Positions 37,699-50,126 of a stretch of DNA of 64,000 nucleotides are shown here, in pieces. The translations under genes were made by a program, and so were the position numbers. How positions within the stretch are numbered: position 1 is the stretch's first letter; each line of letters starts with the position of its first letter. A model generated the notes under the pieces. That model was not told the origin of the DNA, searched no databases, and saw only the letters and a program-made list of their open reading frames with translations. The stretch comes from Brassica napus (lineage: Eukaryota > Streptophyta > Magnoliopsida > Brassicales > Brassicaceae), in NCBI RefSeq assembly GCF_020379485.1, contig NC_063448.1:20235726-20299725 (forward strand). Direction: 5' to 3'.

Positions 37699-38821
37699 TG
37701 TGTTGTGTTGTGTGAAAACTAATCGTAGAACCATCTAATATCTATTGCCCAACAAACAAATAAATCTTATAGACATTTTAGTTGTAGTATAAATCTAGTC
37801 ACACTGGAACAAATGCACAATGCTCAAAGGAGTAAAAGAGGTTGGACTTAACAACAAGTGGTAATAATATGCCAACAAGTTGTAGAGAGATACTGAAGGG
37901 CCCATGTTCCACGGATCGAAAATATGATGATTCGTCTTGTTTAGACCATTCAGTCGAGTTTTTAGGTTGGATGATGCTAGAGAAAAACTGGCAAGGTTGA
38001 AAGGATTGGCTACAATTGGAAGAGGAGTTGATCGATGTCCGTTAGGATCAGATTGTATGAACTCATGGTCTGAACAAAGCTAGGATCTGATCTGTTTTTT
38101 GAGCCATTTAAGCTCGGTCAGTGGGTCTTACGTTCAGATTAGGATCGTGAATTTTGACTGAGTTCGGACAGCTATTCAGACAATGCGGAATTTTTAGACA
38201 ACTGTTGTTGGATTCGGACAAAACAGTTGAGCTGGTCGGCTAGACATCGATTGTCAAAAATTAGACAAAGTGGTTGATATTATCGGCCGAACTAGGACAA
38301 GCTGATTTGAACAAGGTCAATATGATTCAGACAAAACAGTTAAACTTGTCGTTTTGGACAGTCAACTTGAGGTCGAGTTTTCAACTACGTAAATAGTTCT
38401 AATTTTAGAAAATTTGGAAATGGCCTAAATCTGTTCGAAGAAGCCGGTTTAGACTCATACTGGCGGTACGAAAAGTTGGGTCGGGTCCTTTCAGAAACAC
38501 TTATCCTAGAAGTTGCTCATTTTCGTTTGTCAATTTTGTTTCGCCTTGTAGTATGTATTCAATTTTTATGATACATCTCAGTGATGCATATCTATGATCA
38601 GTTCGAACTAGGTGCTGTTGATGCTCAGTACCCCAAGCCTATTTGAGCCATAAATAACACAAGATACTTCAGTTTTCTTTAACATAGTAATAGGTTTGAA
38701 ACAACAATTTTTTTTTTTTTGATCAAAGAAACAAAGAGTTTAATTACAATAAAAAGAGATACAATATATAACAAATGAATATACACTTGAGTAGGATTTT
38801 CAAGAGAGAGTGAGAATCATA
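37699..38821. other. Spacer with unclassified diverged repeats
   Basis: At about 37900-38500 the sequence is less AT-rich. It contains related phrases (TTCGGACAAAACAGTTGAGCTGGTCG and TTCAGACAAAACAGTTAAACTTGTCG) about 120 bp apart. This may be an old LTR element or satellite-like repeat; I recognise no protein. A T12 run at 38709-38720 precedes the 3' end of HO1. Confidence 0.4.
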
Positions 38822-40010
38822 TCAGGACAATATGAGACGAAGTATCTCACCAGAATACTTGAAAGATTTATCAGTCTCTTCCAGACAATGATTCTTTTCT
38901 TCTCTCGTCCACTCCTCGGCAACTTTGTTCAGCTTTTCCCTCACGTTCTGCAACAACTGGGAAAGCTCGCCGTCCCATTTGTAGAACTCAAGTTCTCTAC
39001 CGTCGAGTATTCTCTCCGCTACCTGTAAAAATTTGTAAAAGCTTCAGAAGAATTTCTCATATCGTTATCTTTCCAAGCGCATAAAATAAAGGTTTTTACC
39101 TTTCTCCCAATCATACGGCCACCGGCACTGTGGGCAAAGTAGATGTTGTAGAAGTGACAAATGAATGCTTGAGGATCCTTTTCTGCTAAATCCTTCAGAT
39201 ACTGAGAGTATGTTTTACCAGGAGCAGTTGGTTCTGGAATCTCGTAACCTTGTTCCTTGAACCACTCCAAATCAATGGCCAATTTCTCTGATCTTTCCAA
39301 TCCTGTGTTCTTGAATTCAGTATCTACAAGAAAGAAAAGAAAAGGACTTACTTTTGCATAATATAAAGTTTTTTTAATACTAGGAAATTCAGGAGTCGAA
39401 GCAGTAAAACTCCAAACCCAAAACTAGTTCGTGTAATATTAATTTCGTCTCACTTGATCACCATATCATGTAATATTAATTTTGTCCCAGCTATCACTCT
39501 AACTAAGAACCTCTAACACAATAGACCAGATCCTTACCAGTTGAGCTAATCACTTCAAACAATCATCAAAGTAACATAAGAAAACTTACAAGTTGGGGAA
39601 GTGGCTTGAAGTTCTTCAAGAGTGTCATAGACCAATTTACTATCCACCAAAAACCTCAAGTAACCATCAACAGTGGGTTCCCATTTAGCGACAGGACGCT
39701 CCTCAGGAGATTTGGTCTCTTTCTCTCCTTCCTTGGCTTGCTCTTTCGTGTGGAGTTTCATTGCCACAAACCTCATCTCCTCCACAAACCCTTTTGATTC
39801 TCCTGGATATCTCTTTTTCTGCTTCTCTGATGCTGCCGGCGCCGTCGTAGCTGCAATCACCACCGACGTCTTGTTCGTGGACATCCTTAGATTCTGATTC
39901 CCAGGGAGAGCGAGAAGTGGCTTTGGTGGGGAAAAAGCGAAGTGGAAGCTGGTGAGTTGTGGGTTCTTGAGGATGCTTAGGGATGGAGAGATCGGAGCTA
40001 GATAAGCCAT
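38822..40010 (-). CDS. HO1: Plastid heme oxygenase (HY1/HO1 type)
   Basis: Three coding exons, 39590-40010, 39100-39323 and 38822-39022, with clean GT-AG sites and matching phases, give 281 codons (Arabidopsis HY1: 282). Residues 1 to about 55 are a Ser/Pro-rich chloroplast transit peptide. The mature part starts near [17 protein letters not shown]. The proximal heme ligand is His87 in AMKLHTKEQ. The distal-helix segment [18 protein letters not shown] and the C-terminal [12 protein letters not shown] are intact. The enzyme opens heme to biliverdin IX-alpha, CO and iron with ferredoxin, the first step to phytochromobilin, the phytochrome chromophore. In Arabidopsis HO1 is At2g26670, not next to the protease cluster, so its place here is a rearrangement or transposed copy. 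Introns rule out a processed retrocopy. HO3 and HO4 are the alternatives, but the N-terminus (MAYLAPIS) fits HO1 best. Confidence 0.95.
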
Positions 40011-40370
40011 AGTTGATCGAATAAAGTATTTGGTTTCAGAAGGAGGCACGCAATGTGTTGCGTTTAAGAAATAGAGTAAGAGAGAGGGATACACAATCAC
40101 TCACCCAATTGAATTTTTAAAATAGGTTAATAATTCAGCAGCAAGAACTAAGCAAGTTATTTTTCTTTCTTGTCGGCCAATTTTCCATTAATAGAAAAAG
40201 TCCAATGAGGACAGTACAAATGTGGTGATGCCTTAAACCCAACGAAACCCAACAACGATTGCATTTAAAATTAAAGCTAAAAGGCCCAAAGATACACCCG
40301 ATTGAAGTAAAGATAAGGAGTTGAACAAAAAAAAAAAAAAAAGTAAAGATAAGGTTTGGCTAGACAACGT

Positions 40371-40376
40371 CACGTG
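40371..40376. promoter_or_regulatory. G-box (CACGTG) upstream of HO1
   Basis: A palindromic CACGTG core within GTCACGTGTTG, 361 bp upstream of the HO1 ATG. G-boxes bind bZIP or bHLH factors such as HY5 and PIFs. Function here is inferred from position only. Confidence 0.4.
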
Positions 40377-42159
40377 TTGACAAGTTGGGAATGGCACAAG
40401 CGGTGCCGGAAGTTCTCCACTTCACCATCCGCCGGTACGAATATGTGGTGCCTCAATAAGAAAAAAGTACATTCGCTTATGGTAGCTACTTTAAAAAAAA
40501 AAAATATCAAGGGAATCATCTCGAGCATAATACAATTATAAGAAGAACATAAGTTTATATGATCAAAGCAGTGCGACTGTTAGAATTTAAAAATTATTTT
40601 GACAAACATGATAAAAAAATTAATCCGAATACAAAAGTAAAATCTATATTTAATCAAATGCAAAATAACTTAAAAATTTGTAAACTTAATATTTATTTCT
40701 TATGCTAAAAAAAAAAAAAAACAAGAACTTATTTTACGATTCTATCATTTGAAAGTTTGCTTTTGACAGAAAAAAGTCTACAAAGTGTAGATTTCCTAAA
40801 AAAAATACATATTAGACTTATTTCGAAGCTTATGTTGTAATTTTCTATATAAATATTATCTTAACTATGTATAAGAGATATGTTATTGATGGTTTACAAA
40901 AAGAATAAGTCAAATGAGATTGATCAATTGGTTAAAATTTGAAAGATAAATCAAAGACAGAAATGAAAGGTAAATGAAATATACTAATCCATTAATTAAA
41001 GAGTGGAGATCATTAATTTATTTTTAAAGCTTATTACATTCCAAGCATAAAGACAAACATATCAAACTCAAGATAATTTTTAGAGAAAAATTTATGATAC
41101 AAGTAAAGGATAATGATTTTGCTTTAATATACAATGAAAATAGTCTCATCATGAATATATCGATGTTAAGGAACACAAATATCTATTCTAAATATTCAAA
41201 ATAATAGTGTAATATGTTTCAAAATGTGCTACAACTATCCTAAACTCTCCTTAATGTGGTTTTTACCAAGTCTACTTTCCACATTGGTAAATTGCTATTT
41301 AGTAAAATCGTCATATATATGAATCATCACAATTTCATTCTCAATTTAGATAGATAAAATCTAACATTATATATATAGCCATTGAATATTTATTATAATA
41401 TCCATAAATCGATATCAAGTTATCAACCGAGCTCTGTAGAGCCATCAAAACTATTTAGTAAAATCGTCATGGTTCAAGCCTCTATCTGGTTTGGTTAATT
41501 AGATAAATGCGACTTTGATCCTTGAAATTTCAGCTGATTTATTTACGAAATTTAGATTTTAGTTGAATTAGGCCCACTAATTAAATATTAGATCCACTTA
41601 TAAATGAAATCAAAGCACCAAATTATTAGGAAAACATAAATATAATTTCTAATATATATTAAATAATAGTTTGTTTTATGAAAATACGACTAATATAATT
41701 TTAAATTGAATATTTTTAAAATCATACAGCTTTAATTGATAGAAACAAAATTATTAATAACATTTCTAAATTAGTTTTTTATGAATAGAAATATCCCGTG
41801 TTTTTTAATTTTGTTTCAAAAGTTCATGTCTATTTTACAAACATAAAAAAATACCACGATTAAACATATCATTATGTTACAAATATTTAAAAAAATATAA
41901 TATTAAATTTGATAAACATTTATTTCACTTTAGTAAGAAATTATATTAAAATCGCATTTTTAAAACGTGGATCAATAAAGAAGGAGTTGTAACAATAAAA
42001 ATCATTTTAATAAATTAATATATTTCTATTTATTGACTAAATTTAGATTTTAGTTTACATTGTTATTTAGTTTCCATTATCTACTTTTTATGTCAATAGA
42101 TATATCATTGGAAATATAGTTGTTTGAAAAAGTATATCATCCCATTTTAATTATCAAAA
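40377..42159. other. Intergenic AT-rich DNA
   Basis: No gene recognised. Its last 140 bp belong to the dispersed repeat noted at 42022. Confidence 0.5.
42022..42159. repeat. Partial third copy of a dispersed repeat
   Basis: TATTTCTATTTATTGACTAAATTTAGATTTTAG and the following 120 bp match the segments starting near 58020 and 59891. The match stops exactly at the Helitron terminus at 42160. Confidence 0.65.
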
Positions 42160-42190
42160 CTAGATACGGATCCCCACTATGCGCGGATAT
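42160..42190 (-). mobile_element. Helitron 3' terminus
   Basis: The minus strand reads ATCCGCGCATAGTGGGGATCCGTATCTAG followed by T: a short ATCC/GGAT hairpin, then CTAG|T. The insertion point is confirmed by interruption of the 42022 repeat. The 5' end was not found; it may lie beyond the Copia insertion. Confidence 0.5.
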
Positions 42191-43564
42191 TTTATGCCAA
42201 GTATATATTTATTTGACCTATATATAGAATATTTTTGTTATATGTATAGAATTTATTTTGTATTATAATATATTTTGTAAATAGTGATAGTTTATAATGT
42301 ATAATATTTTATATATCTTAATTTCGTGGTTTGATTTAGCCATTAATTCTGATATTGTATTCATCCAATTAAGAAGGTGATTTTGTTTTAATTTTATATT
42401 TTTTTAAATAACATTAAACAAAATACGTGTTTTACAAATAATTTAAATATTTTATAATTTATAAAAAAACAAATTATTAATTTAAAGTTTAATTACATGT
42501 TAATTATCAAGTATTATTGAAAACTACATGCTTAATTGTGCTCTAGAAATCTAATCTTAAACATTATGATTAATAGTTTAAAAAATTAATATGTATATTT
42601 TATTAAATATATCACAAATACTTAAGGATTTATTATGTTACTTTTTGTTTATAAAAATATTAAACACATTTGGCCCAGAAAATATAAATTTGGAAAATAA
42701 ATAACATTTTCGTTTATGGATTAGGCCCATTAATTAAGCACATTATAATTTGTCCAACAAACAAATTAAGTCCATAAGTATAACAAAAAAAAATTAGTTA
42801 AAAAAAAAGTTACCAAAAAAAATTTCCGGGAAGAAACAAAAAAAACCTGTGTAAGGTCAACTACCTTTTGTTTTGGTAAACTGTTACATTACTTTTGTCT
42901 CTGTCGGTGAAAAAAGTAAAACACAAGTCAAGTTCATCGTTTCTATCTCTCTCTCAATTCTCCAGTGGTGCCGATCGAAACTGTGGTTCCCAAAAATAAG
43001 ATTATTTAAATCAATTAATCTTTGATCTAACTTTTGTTTCTTAAGACATGCATAAGGGTGGCTATGTCAATGGGCGGAAAGGTTAAATGTTTAACCTTAC
43101 TTCTTATACGCTGATTGCTCATAAACGTTTGTAGATCTTACAAAAATATGTTTCGTTCATCTGTTCGTTGATATAAGATATACAAACCTTGTAGATCACA
43201 TGGTGATTTGAGAAATGAGTCATGTTATACCCAGAAGTGAAAATTGATCTCACTGATTAGAAGTAATTTATATATGAAAATGCCAAACCCCAAAATTATT
43301 TACAGTTTTTGAAGATGTTACATGTGTGCTCCTTTTCTGATACTAATCATAAGTTCATAACTAACAGTCTATATGTTCTTTATCTTCTTTTTATGACTCT
43401 GGATTAAAAGGAACAATAAAAAAGCTCTCTACGTGAAAGTGAAAGCAGGTAAAAAAATATGGTACGTACAAAAAATATGCTGTTGTTCTTGACAGCTAAT
43501 ACAAATCTAATTATTTTAAAAGAAAATGAAAACAACAACAGTGGATACTTAAAAACACTATCGG
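42191..43564. other. AT-rich DNA, probably Helitron interior
   Basis: No gene recognised between the Helitron end and the RPA-like exons. Confidence 0.4.
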
Positions 43565-43779
43565 AAGCAAATGTTTCTTAACCTGAGCAAAGAGGTTCTG
43601 TTGCAGGTACAGGTTATCTTTAACACCCTACAAAATCACATATAGCCACATAATTAGATGTTTACCCTCAAACTTTTAGTAAAACAACATGATTCAAAAC
43701 ATTAGTTACCCTTCCAGTCTTCTCTGCGAGTATGAATTCAAGAGAGTCTCCAGCAAAAGATGAATTTTGAGACCATAAA
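43565..43779 (-). pseudogene. RPA-like OB-fold pseudogene, downstream part
   Basis: The end of exon 1 (43710-43779) reads SQNSSFAGDSLEFILAEKTG and stops at a GT donor. Exon 2 starts at 43627 after TTGTAG (GVKDNLYLQQNLFAQVKKH). This is the style of RPA70/DUF223 OB-fold proteins, which are abundant in plants and often carried by Helitrons. Exon 1 is cut by the Copia element at 43780; its start lies at 51083-51164. The neighbouring minus-strand Helitron 3' end at 42160 suggests the gene was Helitron-borne. Confidence 0.45.
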
Positions 43780-44718
43780 TGTTGGGCCTAATTATTAAGT
43801 CTAATGGCTCAAATAATATATGGAAAAATGTGAAAACGAAATGGGCCTATGGGTTCTTATAAAAAGCCTTGTTGGCTTTAATGAAATGAAGTTAACAACA
43901 TCCCACATTGGTTGGGAAAGTTGATTTTGAGGAGTATATATATGTCTTCATGACATGAGAGGTTAAACAGCTCAGAGGAAGAGAGAGCTCCCCACGTGCG
44001 CGCCGCCGCCGCCGTCCGGCCGGCTTGGGCTTGGGCTTGGGCTTGGGTGGAGGGCCTTTGGCTTGGGTGTCGGGCCTTTGGCCCGATAAGAACTATTCTT
44101 TTTGGACCAAGTTAAGCTCAACGTTTTGCCAGTTATTTCGGGAAAAAACAGCATACAATTTTATTTAAAACGACAAGTAGTTTGTCTAAAAATTAAAAAA
44201 CGTCATGCATGTTAATCCTCTCGAAAATTTAAAACGAGATAAGAGAGAGTCTTGAGGAAGAAGTTTCGGAACTCAACTTCCCTCGATCTCCGCGAGATTC
44301 TCGCCCACGTGCAGCAGCTGTTGCGGGAAGTGGGTCTTCTCCGGCTCTTTAAATATCGTCTCTCCTCTTCCTTCATTTCTTAATTTTTTTTTCCTGCTCG
44401 AAATCCAACAGCAAAAAATCCCTCTGCGTAAGTCTATATTGCGAGAGTGTTTCGTAGAGTTTATAGTTCGATAGGGCGATCACGAGTGAAGCGTGATTCG
44501 TCTGCCATGGTTGTATCCTGGGACTCTATATTCGTACAGTCCCGTCTCACTAACGGAGCAAATATTTTGAGTTAAGTAAAGAGATCATATCTCGCATCCA
44601 TGTCTATTTGCGAATACGGTTTCTTATCGTCCTCGTATTCGTTTTTCTATATTCGTCTATTTCCTTAACTTCGCTTTTATTATATCGTTTACATCGGTCC
44701 GGTTTTCCGGCTTTTACA
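43780..44718 (+). repeat. 5' LTR (939 bp)
   Basis: Begins TGTTGGGCC and ends TTTTACA. TATATATA at 43935-43942 is a candidate promoter box. It contains GC-rich CGCCGCCGCCGCCGTCCGGCC and a short (GGGCTT)n run near 44026-44048, which is longer in the 3' LTR. Confidence 0.93.
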
Positions 44719-44796
44719 ATCTTAACTCAAAATAGCTTTATGTTTAAAGCTTTAATCGGGTTGATAAACGATTAATAGAAACGGGTTTTGGAACCG

Positions 44797-45125
44797 TGTT
44801 TGCGATTTGCTTTCTAGCATTTCCGCGAAACGTTTTGTTCTTATCTCACAACGATGTTTGCGATTTGCTATACGCTTATCCGCGAAACGTTTCTGCCTAA
44901 ATGTGTTTGCGATTTGCCTTAGAACACTTCCGCGAAACGTTTCTGGTTTATTTCATTACGCTTTGCGGATTGCTTTCTAGCATTTTCGCAAAACGTTGAT
45001 ACATTCTTCAAACGTTATATACATGAATCGTTTCAGTAACCGTTTTCTTAAGCGAGTTTGTGAAACATTCTAAGTCTATGAAAATGGTTTCCGCGAACGC
45101 TTTTAAGCGAGTTTGCAAAACGTTT
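44797..45125 (+). repeat. Tandem leader repeats of the Copia element
   Basis: TGTTTGCGATTTGC ... TCCGCGAAACGTTT occurs from 44797, 44855 and 44904, with decayed versions from about 44961 and 45050. The period is about 49-58 bp. The block lies in the untranslated leader between the 5' LTR and gag. Confidence 0.8.
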
Positions 45126-45263
45126 TTTCCAGACTTATATCGATATGATTTGGTTCAAATACCAAAAATGAACATCGATTTTAGACTATTATTTTCTTTA
45201 AAATAATATGTTATTTGTTGAATGGAGTACTAATCCGTTTTTTCATGTTTTCTCTACAGAAAA

Positions 45264-47612
45264 ATGACAAACGATAACAACACCCCCATTGACACCACAG
45301 ATGTCATTCAGACTCCACTCAACGCTGCAGCAACTGATGCAACTGGCGTGACAACCGCTACGACAAACATCACAGCATCTACCGCTGCAGCAACAACAAG
45401 CACTATCCTCCCTGCGGGAAATGCTGCTGATGAAACCACTCGCCGTAGCCTATTTGGTGCTGGTCTTTATCAGACGGGTTCAGTATCAGCATCTGCAAGT
45501 GCTCCGGTGGCAGTTCAAACTCCTCCGGCTGTACCTAGCTTGTTCACTCAAGGACTGATGCCAGACAAGTTTGATGGCAAAGGCTTCAAAACGTGGCAGA
45601 AGAAGATGATGTTCTTTCTGACAACGATTAAACTGGACAAGTTCATCCAGGAGGACAAGCCCCTGATTCCGTACGGAATAGATGATGTTCACAGTCTTGC
45701 AACTGTTGACATATGGGTGCATTCCGACTTCATCTGCAAAGGTTACATTTTGGGTCGTCTCATTGACCCATTGTACCGTGTCTACTGTGAGATCCCCACG
45801 GCGAAAGAGCTATGGAGATCACTGGACAAGAAGTACAGAGGTGAGGACGCTGGCTGCCAGAAGTATGTGGTCTCAAAGTTCCACGACTTCAAAATGGTGG
45901 ATTCAAAACCCATCATGGATCAGGTGGAAGCGCTTCAGCTCATTTGCCATGAAATCGCTGCTGAAGGAATGTCCATCTGCGAGACATTCACAACTCTCAG
46001 CTTCATTGAAAAGCTTCCTCCAAGCTATGCGGATTTCAAGAACTACTTGAAGCACAAGAAGAAGAAGATGGGGCTCGAGGAGCTCATCATGAGGCTTCAG
46101 ATGGAATCCAGAAACCGAATTGCTGACAAGGTCACTGCTAAGGAGCACAGTGTCAACATGGCTGAGCACAAAGGCAAAGGAAAGGCACACGCCCATTCTC
46201 CTGCCAAGCCTTCCAAAACTGCTGCAGCCCTGAAGGCTTCTGGAAAAAACTTCAAGAACAAAGGCATTGAAATCAATGCGAATGCGAATGTGGAGAAGTT
46301 CAGGGGGAAATGTCACTACTGCCACAAAGTGGGGCACAAGACTGTTGAGTGTCGCAAAAAGATCAAGGATGAGAAGGCTCAGGCAAATCTCACAGAGGAG
46401 GATCTCGTTGCTGTGGTGACTGAAGCCAACATGGTTGAAAGCAACAACCCCAAGGAATGGTGGTATGACACTGGTGCAACCACCCACATTTGCACCGATA
46501 GGGCGATGTTCAGCACCTATCAGAAAAGCATGACTGAGGAGAAGCTCAAGATGGGAAACACTGCAGTCTCCAAGATTGAAGGACGCGGCAATGTGATTTT
46601 GAAGATGACATCTGGACATGAGGTCACTCTGACGAATGTGAAGCATGTGCCTGACATGAGGAAGAACCTGGTCTCGGGAACCTTGCTCAGCAAGAATGGA
46701 TTCGCCACAAATTTTGAGGCGGACAAGCTCGTGATTAGGAAAAATGGGATGTATTTGGGAAGAGGGTATGTTAAGGGTGGACTTGTCAAGTTGAATGTAA
46801 TGACAGTCCCTCCGAAAGTTGTAGCTTCAAAAGTTTCAATGAATAAGAAAGAGCCAGTTGCTTATTTGGTTGAGTCTTTTAATATATGGCATGAAAGATT
46901 AGGCCATGTAAACTACAAATCTATACAAAGATTAATGAATTTAAATCTAATTCCTAAATGCAAAACAAGTAAACAAAAATGTGAAGTATGCGTACAGGCT
47001 AAGCTCACGAAAACGCCATCACCTCGTGTTGAAAGAACTAATAAACCTCTAGATTTAATTCACACAGATTTATGTGATTTAAAATACTTACAAACTAGAG
47101 GTGGGAAAAAGTACTTTGTGACCTTCATAGATGACTGCACAAAATATTGTTATGTATTTTTATTACATAGCAAAGACGAAACCTTAGAAAAATTTAAAGA
47201 ATTTAAACTCGAGGTCGAAAATCAGCTTAAAACAACTATTAAAGTAGTTAGAAGCGACAGAGGAGGCGAGTATGATGGTCCATTCAATGCATTCTGTAAA
47301 GAACATGGAATAATCCATCAAACTACAGCTCCTTACTCACCAGAATCTAATGGAGTTGCTGAACGCAAAAATCGAACTCTAAAAGAGATGATGAATGCAA
47401 TGTTGCAGGAATCTGGGTTACCCCAGAACATGTGGGGGGAAGCGTTGCTTACCACTAATTATATCCTCAACAAAATTCCACACAAGGTAACTGGCAAAAC
47501 TCCATATGAATTATGGAAAGGTAATTTACCTTCGTATAAATACCTCAAAGTGTGGGGGTGCCTAGCAAAAGTTGATGTACCACCACCAAAGAAGGTCATC
47601 TATTGGACCTAA
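45264..47612 (+). pseudogene. Copia gag-protease-integrase ORF, frameshifted at its end
   Basis: A 782-codon open frame with these parts in order. First, a Thr/Ala-rich N-terminus (residues 1-85). Second, the gag core from about 95, including WQKKMMFFLTT. Third, a CCHC zinc knuckle starting at Cys350 (CHYCHKVGHKTVEC). Fourth, the aspartic protease DTGA at Asp402. Fifth, the integrase HHCC finger (His543 to Cys573) and catalytic core with Asp602 (HTDLCDL), Asp665 (SDRGGEY) and the Glu of NGVAERKN. It stops at TAA 47610-47612, just after WGCLAKV, where Copia polyproteins normally run on into RT. The remainder continues in another frame, so I read a 1-bp indel around 47585-47600. Confidence 0.92.
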
Positions 47613-49491
47613 AACAGTGGATTGCATCTTCATCGGATATGCACATAACAGTAATGCTTATCGATTTCTGGTACATAAATCTGAAATATCAGACATTCAT
47701 GAAAATACAGTCATGGAATCAAGAAATGCATCTTTCTTCGAAAATATTTTTCCATATAAGGAAAAACAAGGTTCAAAACGAACTCGAGAAGAAAGAGACA
47801 ATGACAAAAACTCAGAAACTGAGACAAACGTCGAGATTTCTATAAATGATATTTCAGAAAATGAAGAAAAAGATGAACCTCGAAGGAGCAAAAGAGCTCG
47901 AAAAGAAAAATCTTTTGGAGAAGATTTCCTAATGGCATTTTTAGTAGAAAATGTTCCAAAAACTTTGGCAGAAGCCATGGCTTCACCAGAAGCTCCATTC
48001 TGGAACGAAGCTGTCAGGAGTGAATTTGATTCGATCATGCAAAATTATACTTATTACATAACGGATTTACCACCTGGCTGCAAAGCATTAGGGAATAAAT
48101 GGATAATGACACGAAAACCTGGTGGAAAATACAAGTCTAGGCTTGTAGTTCAAGGATTCCGACAAAAAGAAGGCCTTGACTATTTTGATACATATTCTCC
48201 AGTGACGAGAATAACATCAATAAGACTGATGATAGCAATCGCAGCCTTAAGAGACTTAGAAATCCATCAAATGGATGTAAAAACTGCTTTTCTAAATGGG
48301 GATTTAGAAGAGGAAATTTACATGAAACAACCTGAAGGTTTTGTCATTCCCGGACAGGAAGACAAAGTATGTCGACTTGTAAAGTCACTTTATGGGCTTA
48401 AACAAGCTCCTAAACAATGGCACGAAAAATTTGACAATACAATGATGTCAAATGGTTTCAAAATAAATGAATGTGACAAATGCATATACTACAAAACTAC
48501 CAAAAATGCGTATGTTTTGCTATGTCTATATGTAGATGATATGCTCATTATTGGAAGCAATAAAGACATTATCAATCAAACAAAGAACATGCTCAAAGGG
48601 ACATTTGAGATGAAAGACTTGGGATTAGTAGATGTAATTCTCGGGGTTAAAGTCACAAGAAATTCAAACGGAATTATCTTAACCCAATCTCATTATGCTC
48701 AAACAATATTAGAGAGATTTAAAAATTACTCTAATAGTACGGCGAAAACTCCGTTAGATCCCCAAATGCACTTGACAAAGAATTCAGGTGAAGCGGTTTC
48801 ACAAAACGAGTATGCACGTGTGATCGGAAGTCTCATGTACTTGACCAATTGTACTAGACCGGATCTGGCGCATGCAGTAAACGTACTTAGTCGATATACA
48901 AGTAATCCAGGTCATACACACTGGAAAGCTATAACGAGGGTACTCAATTACTTGCGTTACACCAAATATTTTGGGCTTCACTATGGTAAAGAACCAGCAG
49001 TTTTAGAAGGATACAGTGATGCTAACTGGATATCAGATTCTAAAAACTCAAAATCCACAAGTGGATATGTCTTTACACTAGGAGGAGCAGCAATATCATG
49101 GAAATCTACCAAACAAACAGTGTTAGCCAGATCTACCATGGAATCTGAGTTCATAGCCTTAGACAAAGCAGCAGAAGAAGCTGAATGGCTTAGAAATTTT
49201 TTGGAAGATATTCCTATGTGGGAGAAACCTGTGCCAGCTATACGTATACATTGTGATAGTCAATCAGCAATATCTCGGGCTCAGAATAATCTCTACAATG
49301 GAAAATCTCGTCACATCAGAAGACGACATAAAACCATTAGACAACTTATCTCAACTGGTGTAGTCACAATAGACTACATCAAATCGGCTGACAACCTAGC
49401 GGATCCATTTACTAAAGGTTTGCCACGAGATGTTGTTGCTAAATCATCAAAAGGAATGGGTTTAAAGCCTATAACGAATGAGGATGCTTGA
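47572..49491 (+). pseudogene. Copia RT-RNase H part, out of frame with gag
   Basis: An open frame to a stop at 49489-49491. The true content starts near 47605 ([13 protein letters not shown], the integrase C-terminal region). An acidic, Lys/Glu-rich linker follows, then the RVT_2 reverse transcriptase ([33 protein letters not shown]; catalytic YVDD at residue 320 of the frame), and RNase H with [16 protein letters not shown] and [10 protein letters not shown]. In intact Copia elements this is fused to the upstream gag-pol frame, so the present ATG at 47572 is not a natural start. Confidence 0.92.
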
Positions 49492-50126
49492 TGGCAACCC
49501 TACCTATCATGACTGGAGATCCCAAGACGTAGGTTCAAAGGGAAAACAAAATCAAACAGAATCTAACCAAAGCACTTGAGACAAAGTAGTCTATTCCCAG
49601 CTCCTAAGATGATAAAAGTGCTAACAAATGTGTGAAGGATAAGCATAAGCTTTTAATGATTCCATAGCTTCTAAGCGGGGTATTACTCAATACTTTTCAT
49701 GGTCAATCACCTAATGAGTGTGAAATGGGGCCGTTTCTAGGAGAATGAATGCAAGGCTATATTCTCTAAGTTCACTCATGAAAACCAGGAATAGTTCAGG
49801 GCCACAATGAACACAATAGAGAACTAAGTTCTACGAGAAAATGAAGCTGCGTTATGCCTGTTGTCTCGGTTTACATAAAACACCAGTTGGTTCAAGACAT
49901 CATGTTCACCTTCTGGTAAAGTAAACCCGACAGATATTAACTATGAGTGGTTCAAGGCTTAAAAATGCCACCAACTCAAACACAGTGAATTTTTCGCAAA
50001 CACTCTCGATAAGTCTGTCTAGTCTAATCAGGATTAAGAATAAGTATAGTTTTTCTTTAGAGTCTATCGAGTCTGCATTTAGTCTGCATATGTTTTAGAA
50101 GAGTTATTTCTATTCATGTGGGGGAT

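Noticed and set aside
45903..46646. 247-codon minus-strand ORF
   Set aside because: Shadow of the Copia gag-protease frame on the opposite strand.
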